Shown: positions 22,125-35,393 of the stretch, in pieces
Layout: every line of letters begins with the position of its first letter
Position numbering within the stretch: position 1 is the first letter of the stretch
Source: Symsagittifera roscoffensis
Lineage: Eukaryota; Xenacoelomorpha; Acoela; Convolutidae
Assembly (NCBI RefSeq): GCF_963678635.1
Contig: NC_087070.1
Span: 55,220,617-55,284,616, forward strand
Length of the DNA: 64,000 nt
Direction of reading: 5' to 3'
Made by a program: the position numbers and the translations under genes
Notes under the pieces: model-generated
Databases searched by the model: none
Told to the model about the DNA's origin: nothing
The model's input: only the letters and a program-made list of their open reading frames with translations

Positions 22125-25100
22125 GTAAAATTATTGTTTTTTTATTAAAAACGTAGAAAGTACTATGAATATTAATTTTTACTGAGTCTGAAATACAATT
22201 GTGATGAATTTAGAAAATTGTAGTATAAATTATGCAGTTTTTTTATCACAATTCTTGACCTGTCGTTTTTTTTATTAGGTTTTGATTCGAGTTCAAATTG
22301 TCGTGAAATTTTCCATAGAAATTGATCTGAAAATATTTAATCAACAGTAAAAACCCCATGGGTTCCAAGCTTGCAGCGACTTTGTTGCGATATTTTTGTA
22401 GTAAAAGCAAGTAACATACGCTACTGAGTGGTTAAGTATTTGTTTAAAAACTGCAAAAAAAACTGGATTTTTGCAAAACATCGTCTAATTGAAAGGTTTT
22501 GTGTATTTTTTTTTTAAAGTCTTCCTTGTTTAGTGCTCTTAAAAGTGTTCAAAGACTAGAGCGTTTTTAAGCAAATAATAGCGTTTGAATTAGTGAGAAT
22601 TATGGTTTTCTTTGGTTTTTTTGATGATTTTGGAAAAAAAAATTGATAGCTGACCTAAAAAAAATGAAAAAATGTATGTTTTTGCTAAACTTTGAAAGAT
22701 TCAAGATAATGATATACATCATTCTCAACTAAAAACGTACTCTGAAACAAAAATTCAGATTTGAAAAGCAATATACAATTATGGGATTGAGAAAATCTTT
22801 CTAAGACTTTTAGCAAAACATTTATGGTATTTTGCTTCGGATTGTTGAACATTCGTTGAAACGATACATTTCTCCATCTAAAATTCAATTATCAACTAAA
22901 ATTTCTTTCAAATTAGGTTAAGTTGGATGATAGTAGATGAAACAGAAACTGAGGAGAAATACTAATTTGAGATAGAACTCGATTTAGTTCATCAAAAATT
23001 TGACATAGTTTTAAGAAAATTTAGCTCATAAAGTATATCCAACATAAAAAGTCTCAAAGATTTTTTATGCGTAATTCATTGGAAAAATTTGTTATCAGTT
23101 GATGTATTAGGTAAATTTATACAAAAAGTCAGATATTTTGAGGATAATTTTCGGAAAGTAAACCCAATCCGTCATCTTTTGGATGATGATACTTGAAGCA
23201 TAAATCAAAAAATTGCTTTCAAGATCTACATGAGTTTTTTGCTTAATAAAGTCGGAAAACAATACGATTGTTCCATTTTACAACTTGATTTCCTTTGCTT
23301 AATCAGTTTTTTGAGACGCGTTCTTTTAGAAGTTGTGACATTTGACCAGTATGTACGAAAATGCAAAGTTGAGACTCGTAATTTTACTTTGACATCGGAG
23401 TGAGAAGATTAACGGTTTCAACGAAATACTGGTCTTAGTTGTTCATTTTGAAGAAAGCGGAAGGGTTAATTTTAACTTGCATGTAAATAACTAGAATTCG
23501 TTCAAAACGAAAGACACGTGACACCGTCAAAACTTCGAGCCAACTGAAACGGCGAAAACACAAAAATATTTAGTCTCAGAGACAGAACAACAAGAGAATT
23601 CGCGAAGAAAGGCAGTAAACGGAAATTGTGTGATTTTGATCGAGATTGGAGAAAGTTTTACGAAGACCATTGTGAGTTGTAACAAATGTGCAGCTACAAT
23701 TGTTACAACACGAATCCCGAGAACAAGGAAGGGTGTTGGGACGGCCTTTTTAGCTTCCTGGAGATGTCCTGAGTTGAGTTCAATAAACTTCAGGAGGTTT
23801 GTGACCAAAAACACTTCAAGATAAACAGAAAACCAAGCAAGAAGTAGTGTAGAACCAAAAAAAAACATAAAAATTAACCAAAAAACCAAAAACAGTAAAA
23901 AATATAAAATCAGTAGAAATCATCCCCCATACGAGATGTGATCCGACACTCCCGTTTGTTGTTGATAGATATATTAATGCTAGAGGCATTTTTTTATCAG
24001 TGATGATTGTTACGATCAAGTTTGTGGCCCGTTTATGGTGCTTGCACTGAAGTGTTATTTGAGTATTTAAGCACGTTAATGCTAGTTTGCGCTCAATCCG
24101 GAAGGGTCCCGGTATTAGAGAAAAAGGCTGATCCGGCCAGCAGTGCAAGGAGCGACAACAAGGGGCTCAAGGACAACAACAATCAATTGTTGGGTATCGT
24201 AACAAGTTTTGTATCCCTTTTGGTACAAAAGTAAGATATCAATCTGTGGGCGGCTCGACAGTGACTGCACTGAAGTGACCCTTCACCGAATTGCGAATTT
24301 CCGAGGTAATCACCAGGAATAGGGTTTTGCGTAAGCCTAGAGGGGTACAATATTAATAGTATTACTAATTATACAGCCTATTTTAATACTCTTATACCGT
24401 TTTTCAGTGAAAAACACAGTAAACAGACCGGTTTTTAGGGTCAAAACAGCGATATTTTGATCCCCCCACAAACCGCGATTTTTGAAATACCGATATTTTT
24501 GAAACGGAAAAAAGCGCAAAAACAGTGAGTTACATCGTAATTGTACTAGCATAATAGGTAAAATCGGTTGGGTTTTACTAAGAAGTTAAGAAGTGGTTGG
24601 AACTAATTGGCTTGATTTTTGAAAGAACGAAACGCTACAAAATAAGTAATGTTTTGGAAATTTTTGAGTAAGGACAGTGAAAATTGTTTTTCGGACTACG
24701 TTCGATAGTGAATCGACAGGTTTCAAAACCCGTTGCCGATAACCCTCCGGCTAGAGTGAAATCAGACTTAACGTGTTTGATTTAGTGGATTCATTAAACC
24801 GGAAGGGTCCAAATAGCATTGTTTTTGGCAAATGTTTTCAGCTGGAACGTTTTAGATCGAGTCTTTTGCATTGAAGTAGGAGAGTATAGGCCTTCGGAGC
24901 TCGGATCAATAATTTTTAGGTTGAAAAGATAAGAATTGCGAAAAAAGTTAGGCGGAACCTATAAGAGAGAAAATTTTTTGAATTTAGAAAAAAGACGTTT
25001 TGGTTAATAATTTTGGAACTAATGGACAGATTCAGTTGATCTTGGTACCATTAGATCAGAAATTAGGTCAACTTACTCATAAAATTTTCAGTTATTCAAA

Positions 25101-25494
25101 AAACTGAGCGTACAATATTTTTAAGGTTGTTTTCAGCAAATTACCAATTTGCGAAGGTAGCTATTTCACGTTTTGTAAGTTTTATTTTGGAAAGCCCTCA
25201 TACCCCTACCAAAGGGTAGTAACGGTTAAATAAGGCAAATTTACGCTGTTCGCGACAAAAAGAGAGGGCTAAGCAGCCCAGAAAACCTTAGTCGAGTCGA
25301 AACTAGGCTAGTTAGAAGGCCCTTCACAGTTGAGTAGAATAGCAAAATAAAAGGCTTAACTACGATCCGGAAGGGTCTAGGGACGGAATTTTTTTTTCCT
25401 AGTTAGTTCCTACAGCATAATAACATCGGATACGTATCCGGAAGGGTCACCGGTGCAATTTTTAAAAGTCTCACCCGAGACTTTCAAAAGTCAC
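22125..25494. other. 3.4-kb gene-poor tract
   Basis: No gene I can support. Short frames at 22685-22888 (-), 23527-23889 (-), 23816-24148 (-) and 24007-24234 (+) lack start context, homology or splice signals. Isolated copies of the word CCGGAAGGGTC at 24098, 24799, 25377 and 25439 precede the large minisatellite that begins at 25495. CTGCACTGAAGTG-type words recur at about 24040, 24269 and 26894. Confidence 0.5.
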
Positions 25495-26835
25495 AATTTT
25501 GCCAATCCGGAAGGGTCCCAATTTTGGCAATCCGGAGGGGTCCTATTTTGCCAATAAGGCGGGGTCCTATTTTTACCAGTTCGGAGGAGTCCTATTTTTG
25601 CCAATCCGGAGGGGTCCCAATTTTGCCAGTCCTGAGGCGTCTTATTTTGGGCAATCTGGCGGGGTCCTATTTTTGCCAATCCGCACTGGTCATATTTTTG
25701 CCAATCCTGAGGGGTCTCAATTTTGCAAATCCTGAAGGGTCCTATTTATGCCACACCGGAGAGGTCCTATTTTTGCCAATCCGGAGGGGTCTTAATTTTT
25801 TAAATCCGAAGGGGTCACCGTTTTGCTACTCCGGAGGGGTCCTATTTTTGCCAATCCGGCGGGGTCTTAATTTTTTTTCAATCCGGAGGGGTCTCAAATT
25901 TGCCAATCCGGAAAGGTCCTATTTTTGCCAATCCGGAGGTGTCCCACTTTTGCCAATCCTGAAGGGCATTTTTTTGCCAATCCGGAAGGGTCACAATTTT
26001 GCCAATCTGGAGGGCTCCTATTTTTGCCAATACGGAGAGGTCCTATTTTTGCCAACCCGGAGGGGTCTCAATTTTGCCAATCCGGAGGAGTCCTATTTTT
26101 GCCAATCCGAGGGGTCCTATTTTTGCCAGTTCGGAGGGGTCCCAATTTTGCCAAACCGGAAGGGTCCTTTTTTGCCAATCCGGAAGAGTCCCAATTTTGC
26201 CAATCCAGAGGGGTCCTATGTTTGCCAATCCGGAGGGATCTCAATTTTGCCAATCCAGAAGGGTCCTATTTTTGCCAATCCGAGGGGTCCTATTTTTGCC
26301 AATCCGGAGGGGTCTCAAATTTGCCAATCCGGAAGGTTCCTATTTTTGCCAATCCGGAGGGGTCCCACTTTTGCCAATCCTGGAGGGCCTTTTTTGCCAA
26401 TCCGGAAGGGTCACAATTTTGCCAATCTGGAGGGGTCCTATTTTTGCCAATACGGAGAGGTCCTATTTTTGCCAACCCGGAGGGGTCTCAATTTTGCCAA
26501 TCCGGAAGGGTCCTATTTTTGCCAATCCGAGTGGGGTCCTATTTTCGCCAATTCGGAGGGGTCCCAATTTTGCCAACCCGGAAGGGTCCTTTTTTGCCAA
26601 TCCGGAAGAGTCCCAATTTTGCCAATCCAGAGGGGTCCTATGTTTGCCAATCCGGAGGGGTCCTATTTTTGCCAATCCGGAAGGGTCCTAATTTTGTCAA
26701 TCCGGAACGGTCCCAATTTTGCCAATCCGGAGGGGTCTCAGCTTTGCCAATCTGGAGGGGACCTTTTTAGACAAATCGGAAGGGTCCTATTTTCACCAAC
26801 CTGGAAGGGTCCTCTTCTGTCAAAACTTAAGTGGA
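25495..26835 (+). repeat. 25-bp minisatellite, about 53 units
   Basis: Units of 25 bp (range 24-27) built from CCAATCCGGAGGGGTC followed by CCTATTTTTG. A higher-order duplication of about 421 bp is visible: GTCTCAAATTTGCCAATCC occurs at 25891 and 26312 with matching variant order afterwards. No unit contains a stop in any frame, so all three plus frames stay open for hundreds of codons, and every 75 bp encodes a 25-residue pattern (FANPEGSYFCQSGG...). Confidence 0.95.
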
Positions 26836-27573
26836 CAAAAAAACATTAAGTAGTAAAAAATAATTGGTTATTAGGTGTCAAGCTAGAAACCAGTGACTGC
26901 ACTGATTACTTGCCTTTTAAAGAGACCAGAGTAAAACAAAACAGGTTCAAACCCGGATATTTGCGAAACTCAGTCTAAAATGAATAAGAGTTTGTCACTT
27001 ATTTGTGTGGATTAAAATCCAAATCCTTTTTTGGCAAAGTGATTGCCTTGAGGATTTTAGTAGCTCTAGCTCGGGCAATCCGAAGGCAGATAGGTAACAC
27101 AGGACTCGGTGGGTGCAATAGACGCCCACTTCAGAAAAAAACTGCCTTCAATTTTGTCTGTTTGGTGCGGCACCAAACAGGGAAAGCTCATTCTTTAGAG
27201 ACAAGTTCGACTATCGACTATCGTATTGTGACTGACTAAAGTACAAAACACATTGGTCTTTCATTGAAAATTTTATATTTTCCTTCACTTTTGGTTGTAA
27301 ATTCATAATATCTGTTCTCGATTGGGTAGTGAGTACACTATCTTTTATAAATTTTGATGTTGTCAGACTGTGCTAGCTTCTTATCTTAACAACCAATAGT
27401 CAATCAATGTGAACAAATTGCATATACGCTGTACTGTGATAACATACAAATATTTGTAGTCACTATTTAGGTGGAACTTTTAGAAATTATTGTGTTGTGT
27501 TATTTTTATCAGTAGTCAAACATTAAGGACAATAGCAATCGAATTGAGTGTATAGGCAGTAAGAAGTGATAAA
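26836..27573. other. Leader-like region before gag
   Basis: No gene is seen. An 11-bp-arm palindrome CTGTTTGGTGC-G-GCACCAAACAG lies at 27158-27180. No copy of the five LTRs was found here, so the 5' end of the following gypsy element is missing or unrecognised. Confidence 0.4.
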
Positions 27574-30110
27574 TTGAAAATAAGTGTAGTCAAGTCACGG
27601 ATACCTAAGCTACGTGATAGCTCTGGGAAATTCATACCAGAGAAAAAAAGAAAGGCTATGAACGACCCTTTTGTGGAGATGCTCGCAGGAACCCGAACCG
27701 ACAAAGGGAAGAAAGTTTCATGGGGAATGGTTGAAACCAGGAGTCAAAAGTCCTCAGAATGACAAAAGGCAATGTTAGAAGTAGAGGTCCATCCGGACCC
27801 TACCATGGATGAGAACCGGGAGGGACATGGACTGGAAGAGAGTGGAAACAGAAGATATACCGAGAAGGGATGTCGGAACTGTCCGACATCTCTACTGAAA
27901 ACGTGGCGACTACATGATCACCCACAGACAACACTATGATGCATGGTGTGACGGAGAAACCGGCAACATCCTCCTCGTTTTCAGAAAGAGTGAAGAACGC
28001 TTTGGGAAACTTCTTTCCATTTACCATGGGAACGCGTACAGACGATGAAGCAGAAACCCAGGAAAGGAGGAGGACGATGACGAGCAAGATGACTTCGGAT
28101 CTCAAGTCAGCCTCATTAGTTCGACTCAGGAGAACGATGCATACGCCAATAGAGAGACTGGCTCTATGGACCGAGTTGGTGTGGTCAGGACGGTAAGCAA
28201 GACCACAAATGGATCAGGCCAGTCAGGAGACTTTATGACCATGACGAATTCAGAAATGCGAACTGGGAACAACAGAAATACAGGGCTATGTAACCCACCT
28301 GCTGATCCAGAAATTGATCATGAAGAGACGTCGAGGCACAAATCAAGACTCGAGTCTCGACCAGCACCAAGATACCTGGAACCGATAGGGTGACACCACC
28401 AGTTGTGACCCCATTAGTGGACAACGGATCATCAATCGAAGAAGCCTTGACCAACATAGTGGGCAGCATAGGAGAACAGAATGAACAGATGTCCTTAAGA
28501 ATGATTGAACTCGAAAGGGCAATCCACGTCGAGAGAGAAAACCGGCGGGAAGAGATCAACCGCAACAGACAAGAAGTTAGCAGAAGCAAAAAATGTTTGA
28601 AGGAGAGAACGGATGAACAATTGGGCAAGAATTTGTAGCGAATGACGAGGTAAGCTGAGTAGAGAGAGTTACGGTTGAGAGATGACAAGGAGAAGTTGAG
28701 ATTTCATCAAGAGCAGACTCTTGGGGCTCTTGACAGGAATATAGACGCGATGATGGAGAGTCGAACTCAAGCTATCATGGATAGGTTGGATGGGCTACTA
28801 GAAAACGGAAGTGGATCGAAGAATAGGGAACCAAACTCAGGAGAACACGGCGGGGAGCCGAGAGTGAACTTCAATGAAGAGCCCAATAGAAGAAGGACAT
28901 ATGGGTTCACTAGAGGAAGACGGGATGTTCATCCAGCTATGCAACAGGTGACAATAGGCCACGGGGCACAAACATCATAGGAAGTTCGACTGGCAACAAA
29001 CCGACCTCAAACGAACGACCGTCGCAAGATACAAAACTACTGGGAGATGTGAGTCCAGGAACAGGAGTCATGCTAATCAAGGAAGAAGTCATCCGAGCAA
29101 TTTGAACAGAAGGGAAAACCCAGAACCACTATCAGGGGGCAATGATGCTGAAGCAGGGCATTCGAGGGACGCAACATCAATGGCCACTGCCTTTGAATCT
29201 CTGAACGAGTCCTTGGAAACATTCATATGGAGGTTATCTAGAACCAGTGAACGCAGTGAAATGTCCAGAAGGTTTTTTAAGAAACCAAGATGCTAAAAAG
29301 ACAAATCTGATGGCTGTACTGATACATGGATAGGTGTAATAAAACTGAACTTTGATGAAGAGGACCTGACAGAAAGACAAAAATGCAGTGCGCTCACCAG
29401 AAACCTGGAAGGGACAGCCCTAAACTGTGTGATGGCCAAAAAGCAGTACCAGCGGGACACTGCTGAGGATATCTTTGAAATCTTGTTAATTCGTTTTAGC
29501 TCAGGGGTGCAAGGACACCAAGCAATGAGGCGCTTCGGGAAACGGAAGCAACGTGAAGACGAGACGATAGCAAGTTTCTAGACAAATTGGAGATGCTTAA
29601 AAGGCATAGCCAACCAGATGAGTCGAACAGGAGGATAAACCTAGCAGTAGCCTCAAAATTCATCGATGTTGTAAAAAATGATGAGCTTCGAACGATGTTA
29701 ACGACACATTACACACCTTTACCAACTAATTCGCCAACACCAGAGGAGTTGAGATTCAAGTCAAAAGAATATATTTCACTTAATCCTCCATCAAGATCTG
29801 GATATAAGAAAAACAATTATGGCAATTTTAACAATGGACCGGCAAACCAAGGTAACAACTGGTACAAACCAAGGGACAATATGGACAAGATACGCTCTTG
29901 TGCAAATTGCAGTTCGACGGACCATCATGTGTCAGCATGCCCAACCTACAAACAGGGCTTGAAAACGATAGGCTTTAGCCTCGAGGGTGAAGATGCGTCA
30001 GAGGTCGATCGTGAATACTTCATGAGGGGAGTAATTGCAAAATTCAGCCCAAGGTGTTTCTTTTGTAAATAAGAAGGTCATTTTTAATCGAATTGCCCAC
30101 AATTTTGGGA
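27574..30110 (+). pseudogene. gag of the gypsy element
   Basis: Gag packages the element RNA into particles. Open segments in shifting frames (27574-27762, 28390-28638, 28675-28980, 29102-29296, 29587-30072) cover a long hydrophilic, Glu/Arg-rich coiled region, then a capsid-like segment at 29300-29580 (CSALTRNLEGTALNCVMAK). A nucleocapsid follows with two CX2CX4HX4C knuckles: CANCSSTDHHVSAC at 29899-29940 and a second at about 30055-30096 whose spacing is intact but which contains two stop codons. The start at 27574 is the first plausible Met, but translation may begin elsewhere. Confidence 0.75.
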
Positions 30111-30349
30111 TGCCGTGGCAGACATCGAGCATCCAAGGCGTGAAGAAACATCATCGGGTTGAAAGCCAGCAAGGCTCGCCTAATGAGTGAAACGGAGGCA
30201 CGCATAAAGGAGAAACCGCAAGAGCTGGCAACAAAAAAGATGCAGGCATTAACTGAAGAAATGCGTGAACCTGAACCGGTGACGGCGGAAGATGACTTCA
30301 AAATCGACTATAGGACAGCCTCGAGAGATGCTTAAAAAAGAGTCCAGCA

Positions 30350-31260
30350 GGAATTGGTGACGAAGGAGATCGAACAAAAGGTGAAGCTCGAACTAGAGAA
30401 TGAGAAAATTCAGGAAAGTCTAAACGCGTTCGAGGCATCAGAAGTCGAAGAAACGAAAGCACCAAGCAGTTTGAACATGAATTTAAACGTGATCTCTGGG
30501 CAGAAGTTTGGCATAGTGCCACAAGGAAGCAGAATACACTAAATAATTTCAGTTGCGGGACATCATGTGATCAGGAACCTAAGTGAACCCTCAGAGTTCA
30601 CTATGATGCATTTAGATACATATGCAGATTATCTGAGACAAGTGGATCCACGCTCTGAGTCGAGGGATGTGCGAGCTTGTTGACAACGGGTGGCCCTCGA
30701 ACAAAGAAACTCCACTGGAAATACGTGGAAGTCTATGGACCGTATCAACTGATGTTGAACGATGACGGGATAAGTATCTACACTAGGACCTACGTCATAA
30801 CAGATAGTGACCAAATGGGGCGGATCTATTTGGGTCAGGAAGAACTAAAGGTCCGTAGGATTGGCCATGATGCCATGATGAAGCAAGATGCAGTACACAT
30901 AGCGTACGAGACAGATGTGACTGCCCACCTGCTAGACACCAATGGGAAGAAGTTGGAGTAATAGGACTATTGGATACATGAGCAGTGGTAAGCGTGATGC
31001 CCATAAAGACTTGGAAAAGAATGAGCTTCACGAGGGAAGGTCTAATTCCAACGAACCTCAGATTGGCGACTGCCGACCGCGGAGCGATCTATATTGCAGG
31101 AAGGACAACAATAACGGGGGGGACGCGATATTTGGATGAGCTACCTGATGGTTCAGAACTTAGACGACAAAGACCAATTCATCTTGGGCCGTGATTTTGT
31201 CCGGAATTTCGATGAGGTCTTACGGCCTATTTATGAATAAAAACTTGGACCGGAATTATC
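30350..31260 (+). pseudogene. Aspartic protease region of the gypsy element
   Basis: Sequence between gag and RT. The catalytic signature of retroviral aspartic proteases, D-T-G-A after a GLL stretch, is recognisable at 30967-30984, but the Gly codon reads TGA (30979-30981), so a stop sits in the active site. Downstream VSVMPIKTW fits the strand after the catalytic loop. Open segments 30354-30542, 30677-30961 and 30985-31194 are pieces of one ancestral frame. Confidence 0.65.
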
Positions 31261-31889
31261 TTAATAGACTTTAACCCTATTAGAATACTAGAATTAATAG
31301 AATACTAACAGATGAAAATAAGGTGCCAATTTTTTAGATAGAAAGTAAAACCACAGCCGGGACAAGCTGTAATAGCAACTTTTAGGATGAGAAATATAAA
31401 TTTGTTAAGTGATAGTAAACAGGTTAGTCTGATACCCAACCCAAATAGTCAAGGCTCGGTGATTTTGGGCCGGAGCTTTTCAGTAACACGAAACGGGCTG
31501 TGTGCCGGTGTGCTGTTGAACACTTTGGACACCACGGTTTCAATCCAGTGTGGACAAAAACTTGGTTAAGCTTTGCCGATGAGGACCGAGTATGAGGAGA
31601 CACAAAACCTGAAGAGATATAACGTGAAAGACTGCCCGAATCATGCTGATAAAGATAAAGTTTTAAAAAGAGTTGATGAATTTAAGTCTATAAATTCTTT
31701 TCAATGAAAACCGAAACGAATGACGGCTTGTAGAGCTGCTCGAAAATTCCCGAACGCCCACGTCATACGAATCAGAATCCGACAAACCGGTTCTGCCGGA
31801 GTTAGAACATTTAAGAGGGAAATTAGGGGAGAGGGTTTTTTTTTGTTCATTAGGGACGGTTTTAAATCGGAACCCGGACGTATTTTCAA

Positions 31890-32859
31890 AACATAAGGCG
31901 GTAATCAGATGTTGCAACTTCATCGAACACGAAAAAGAATTAGAGGAAGGCGCCGTTCGTCATAGGAAATGTGCAGGGCGAGTGACGCCCCATAAATCGG
32001 AAGCGTTCCGAGAGCGGAAATAGAAATGTTGCTCGAATACGATATGATAGAACCCTCGAAACTGCCTTGGGCTTGCGGGGTAGTCATGGCCAAGAAGGAG
32101 GGGAGAGCTTATGTTCTGTTGCTACTTTCGTTACCTGAACGCAGTGACAATAAAAGATGCGTACCCGATACCGTGAAAAGACGAGAGCCTCTCGAAACTT
32201 GGCGACGCCAAGTTCTTCACCACAGGGGACTTGGGCTCTGCCTTCTGGTAGGTCCCTTTGCGGAAGAAGGACAGAGGAAAGACAGGATTCGCATGTGAAT
32301 TGGGGTTGTACCAGTGGAAGAGGATGCCCTTTGGCTTGTGCAACGCCACGGTCGCTTTTCAAAGACTGATGGCTCAGGATTATACCATAGTGACGAAGAA
32401 GTACAAAACCTTGTGATGTGTTACGTGGATGACGTGGCCATAGCAACACCCACCTTGGAAGACCACATTGATCGGCTCGATGAGGTCTTTGGCTGCATGA
32501 GAAGAGCAGGCTTGAAAACCAAACCATCCAAATTAAAAACCCTGCGGGATTCAATCAAGTATCTGGGAAGACTGGTGGACAGGCATGGCGTGAAGGCGGA
32601 CTCGGAAGCAGTGGAGGCTGTGTTGATATGGAAGGCTCCAAGAACAGACGGACAAATTATGAGTTTTCCAAGGTTTGCCAAGTATTACCGTGAGCTCATG
32701 AAAGGTTACGCAGACAAGGTGTACGCCATGCAGAAACTGATGCGCAACAAAGAAAAGAAATCCGAATGGAACGAAGAAGCTCAAGCTGCCGTTGAGAACA
32801 AAAAGCGGGAACTGTGCCAAGCGCCAGTGCTAAGCATGCCTACAGAGAAGGGCATGTAG
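31890..32859 (+). pseudogene. Reverse transcriptase of the gypsy element
   Basis: Copies element RNA into DNA. The start shows the EEGAV...MLLEYDMIEPSKLPWACGVV fingers segment (up to about 32090) and a frameshifted middle. The intact 32314-32859 stretch carries the catalytic YVDD box at 32422-32433 (MCYVDDVAIATP) and the thumb region through KYLGRLVDRHGVK, with the connection domain following. At least two frameshifts separate the fingers from the palm. Confidence 0.85.
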
Positions 32860-33240
32860 GTTCTTGACACAGATGTATCAGTAGTAGCCATCTCAGGAAC
32901 ATTGCATCAGGAGCAGGAGTGGAATGGGAGAACAGCTCTCTGTTCAATTGCACATGGCAGTTAAGTGTTGAGTGACACTGAAAAGAAATATGGCGCACCA
33001 AAGGCAAAAATGTTTGCAGTGATCCCATTCCTGGAGAAGTGCCGCGCATACTTAGGGAGCGCTCCCTTTAAAGTACGCGTGGAGAATAGAGCGTTATCCT
33101 GGTTGAAGATGTACTCGATGGACCAGAGTTATATTGGTCGGTGGATAGTCAGGTTAGACGGCTACTACATGATAATCGAGCACAGGGGGCGTGACAGACA
33201 CCAAAATACTGACAGCCGCAGTAAAAAAAAATATTGAGTT
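32860..33240 (+). pseudogene. RNase H of the gypsy element
   Basis: Directly follows RT. The frame reads a LDTDVSVVAISGTLHQEQ first strand with the leading Asp, a stop within the HGS(stop)VLSDTEKKYG segment near 32962, then FAVIPFLEKCRAYLG, DQSYIGRWIVRLDGYYMIIEH and a truncated end at 33237. It degrades the RNA strand during replication. Confidence 0.75.
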
Positions 33241-34060
33241 TTATGAAAGAATAGAACAGAAACAAGCCAACCAGGTAGAAATTAAGGAAGGGTTCTCGTT
33301 TCGGAACGAAAAAATTTTTGAGGCGCTTCCCACGACGAGATGGTTGGACAAATCTGGACATCCAATTCCGGGAAACCCCGAGTTAACAGTGGAAAAGGCA
33401 GTGGAAATAAAGATCTTATGAAAGAAGGACTTGGTGCCTTTGGATCTGTTGTTACGTTCGAACCTGGTCCAACAGGAACTCTCCTGTATGAACATGAACA
33501 GCCTCTCATTGCTGGACAAAACAGTGCAGGTCACTCCGCAAAGGATGCGGATGATGGGTGAATTGCTGGAGAGAGAAGTAACTAGAGATGACACCGAGAG
33601 GGCAGCAGCCATGGCATCGCTAACTATCAGTGAGAAAAAAGATCAAGCGTTCAAGACGTCAACACAAGGAAAATGAAAAGGATTTTACGACAATAGTTCA
33701 GCAACTAGTATCCTCGATACTCCAAAACGTCCTGACAAATACATCATACAAATGAAAAGAACAGGTGAAAGGAACACAAAGGAAACCGTCACCTTCGAAG
33801 ACCAGGATCAAAAAGGCGAAGAAGTTGAACAAAACCTGGGGCAAGAAAGATTGTCCGGGGAGAAGTACGTTAATGGGAACAGGGGAGTTGATCACAAAGA
33901 AACGAGACAAGAAAGTTTGTCCGGGCGGGGAATCGGGTGTAGAGGAGGGTGTTCAAGGTGAGAAATAAGATCTGGAGGATAAAACTTTGTCCGGGAAGTC
34001 CAGATGAGCGCATAAAAACTGATCCTGAAGAAGAAACATGCTCAATGACAGATTCTTCCG

Positions 34061-35210
34061 TTGATGAATTCAGAAATTGACACTTACTCAGACAGGAACT
34101 CGAGCACAGGATCGGAATTGTCAGATCTAGCGATCCACACGTTCATAGTGGAGACTCGAGCAAGAGACCTGGACCGAGAAGTATATCAAGACCCTGACAG
34201 TGATCGCTACCTGGTACCCAGCGAAACAGTCTTTGACAACGCAGCGGATGATCTAGAAACAATAGCGGTATCCAAACGATCGATGAGTTTGCCCCAGAAA
34301 GAACTAGTCAGGACTGATATTCAACCCTTAAAACAAGAGACAGAGCCATTTGCGAAAATTTGTTGCGTGAAGGTGGAAGATGACACGCATCAGACCGATG
34401 AAACGATTAGTCAATTGAGGGCCATGAAGACCTACTTGAAGGCGAGATACAGACTCTCAGACCTACTGAGAGCACAAAGAAATGACCGTATGACGAAAAA
34501 CTTGAAACGGTAGATCGAAAATGGAACACCAGACGAGGTTGACCTAGAGGAAGACAGTTACCGTATTCTGAGACCGTACCCTGCATCACTGCCTCAGAAG
34601 AAGAGACGTGCAATCATCTAAACAATTCTTGGAAAGCGAGACATGGTAGTCGGTTGACGTTTCAATCGGATATCGCAATAGCTTTCGTGAGAGAACATAC
34701 GAAAGAGCTCATGAGACGCTCACAGGTGGCCCAAGCTCACTCCACGACATACCATCCCCAGACGAATGGCTTAGTGGAGAGGCAAAATTGTACGTTGGTG
34801 TCGATGCTGAGGGTATTTTGTTCCAAGTGCATGACCGATTGGGACAGATACCTTCCACAGGTAATGGGAGCTTACAACAGCATGCAAAACTCCACCACCG
34901 GAGTTAGTCAACACATGATGTTGACCGGACACGAGCAGTCTTTGCCCTTGATTTTTTTTAAACCAGAGTATGAGGGGAAGAAAACATCATCACAGGTTTA
35001 GGTAAGGGATGTGATTAGACGTCAACAAGAACTAAACGGCATGTGTAGACGGAACACTCAGCAGGCACAGGCATGGCAGAGGAAAAGGTTCGATAAAAAG
35101 CGGCTGTTGCGAAAGCTTACTCGGTAGGACATTACGTATGGGTATTTCAAAACGTTATTCCACCGAAAGGAACAAAAAAGCTCTAAAGAAGTGGATGTAG
35201 ACCGTGAGAG
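34061..35210 (+). pseudogene. Integrase, duplication copy 1 (internally deleted)
   Basis: The long pre-integrase segment (34061-34513) is followed near 34575 by a jump straight to the CITA / EETCNHL region. Compared with copy 2, about 400 bp is missing, comprising the zinc-binding HHCC domain and the first catalytic Asp. The remainder keeps the second Asp region in altered form (FQSDIA) and the catalytic Glu in TTYHPQTNGLVERQN near 34780. It cannot be functional. Confidence 0.8.
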
Positions 35211-35393
35211 CATGGAATAGATAAAAAACGAAAGGGATGATCTTTCCTGAGCTGCCCAAGAAGGGCAATTACTCATTCCTGCATGCAACCTCGATTTAAT
35301 ATCCGGTACGCAATCGACGGGGACGTCAACGGATATTTTTGTCCGCAGAGTGGGTGTAGGACTTACCCACACTGAAAAGTTATTAATATAAAA

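Noticed and set aside
23527-24148. Overlapping minus-strand frames with hydrophobic stretches
   Set aside because: No shared frame, no splice logic and no recognisable family. Hydrophobic translation is expected from AT-rich DNA.
25524-26849. 441-codon open frame, and two further long frames over the same DNA
   Set aside because: All come from the 25-bp minisatellite, whose unit has no stop in any plus frame. There is no start context, splice signal or non-repeat sequence to support a gene.
32084-32554. 156-codon minus-strand frame
   Set aside because: Antisense to the reverse transcriptase, whose YVDD motif is on the plus strand.
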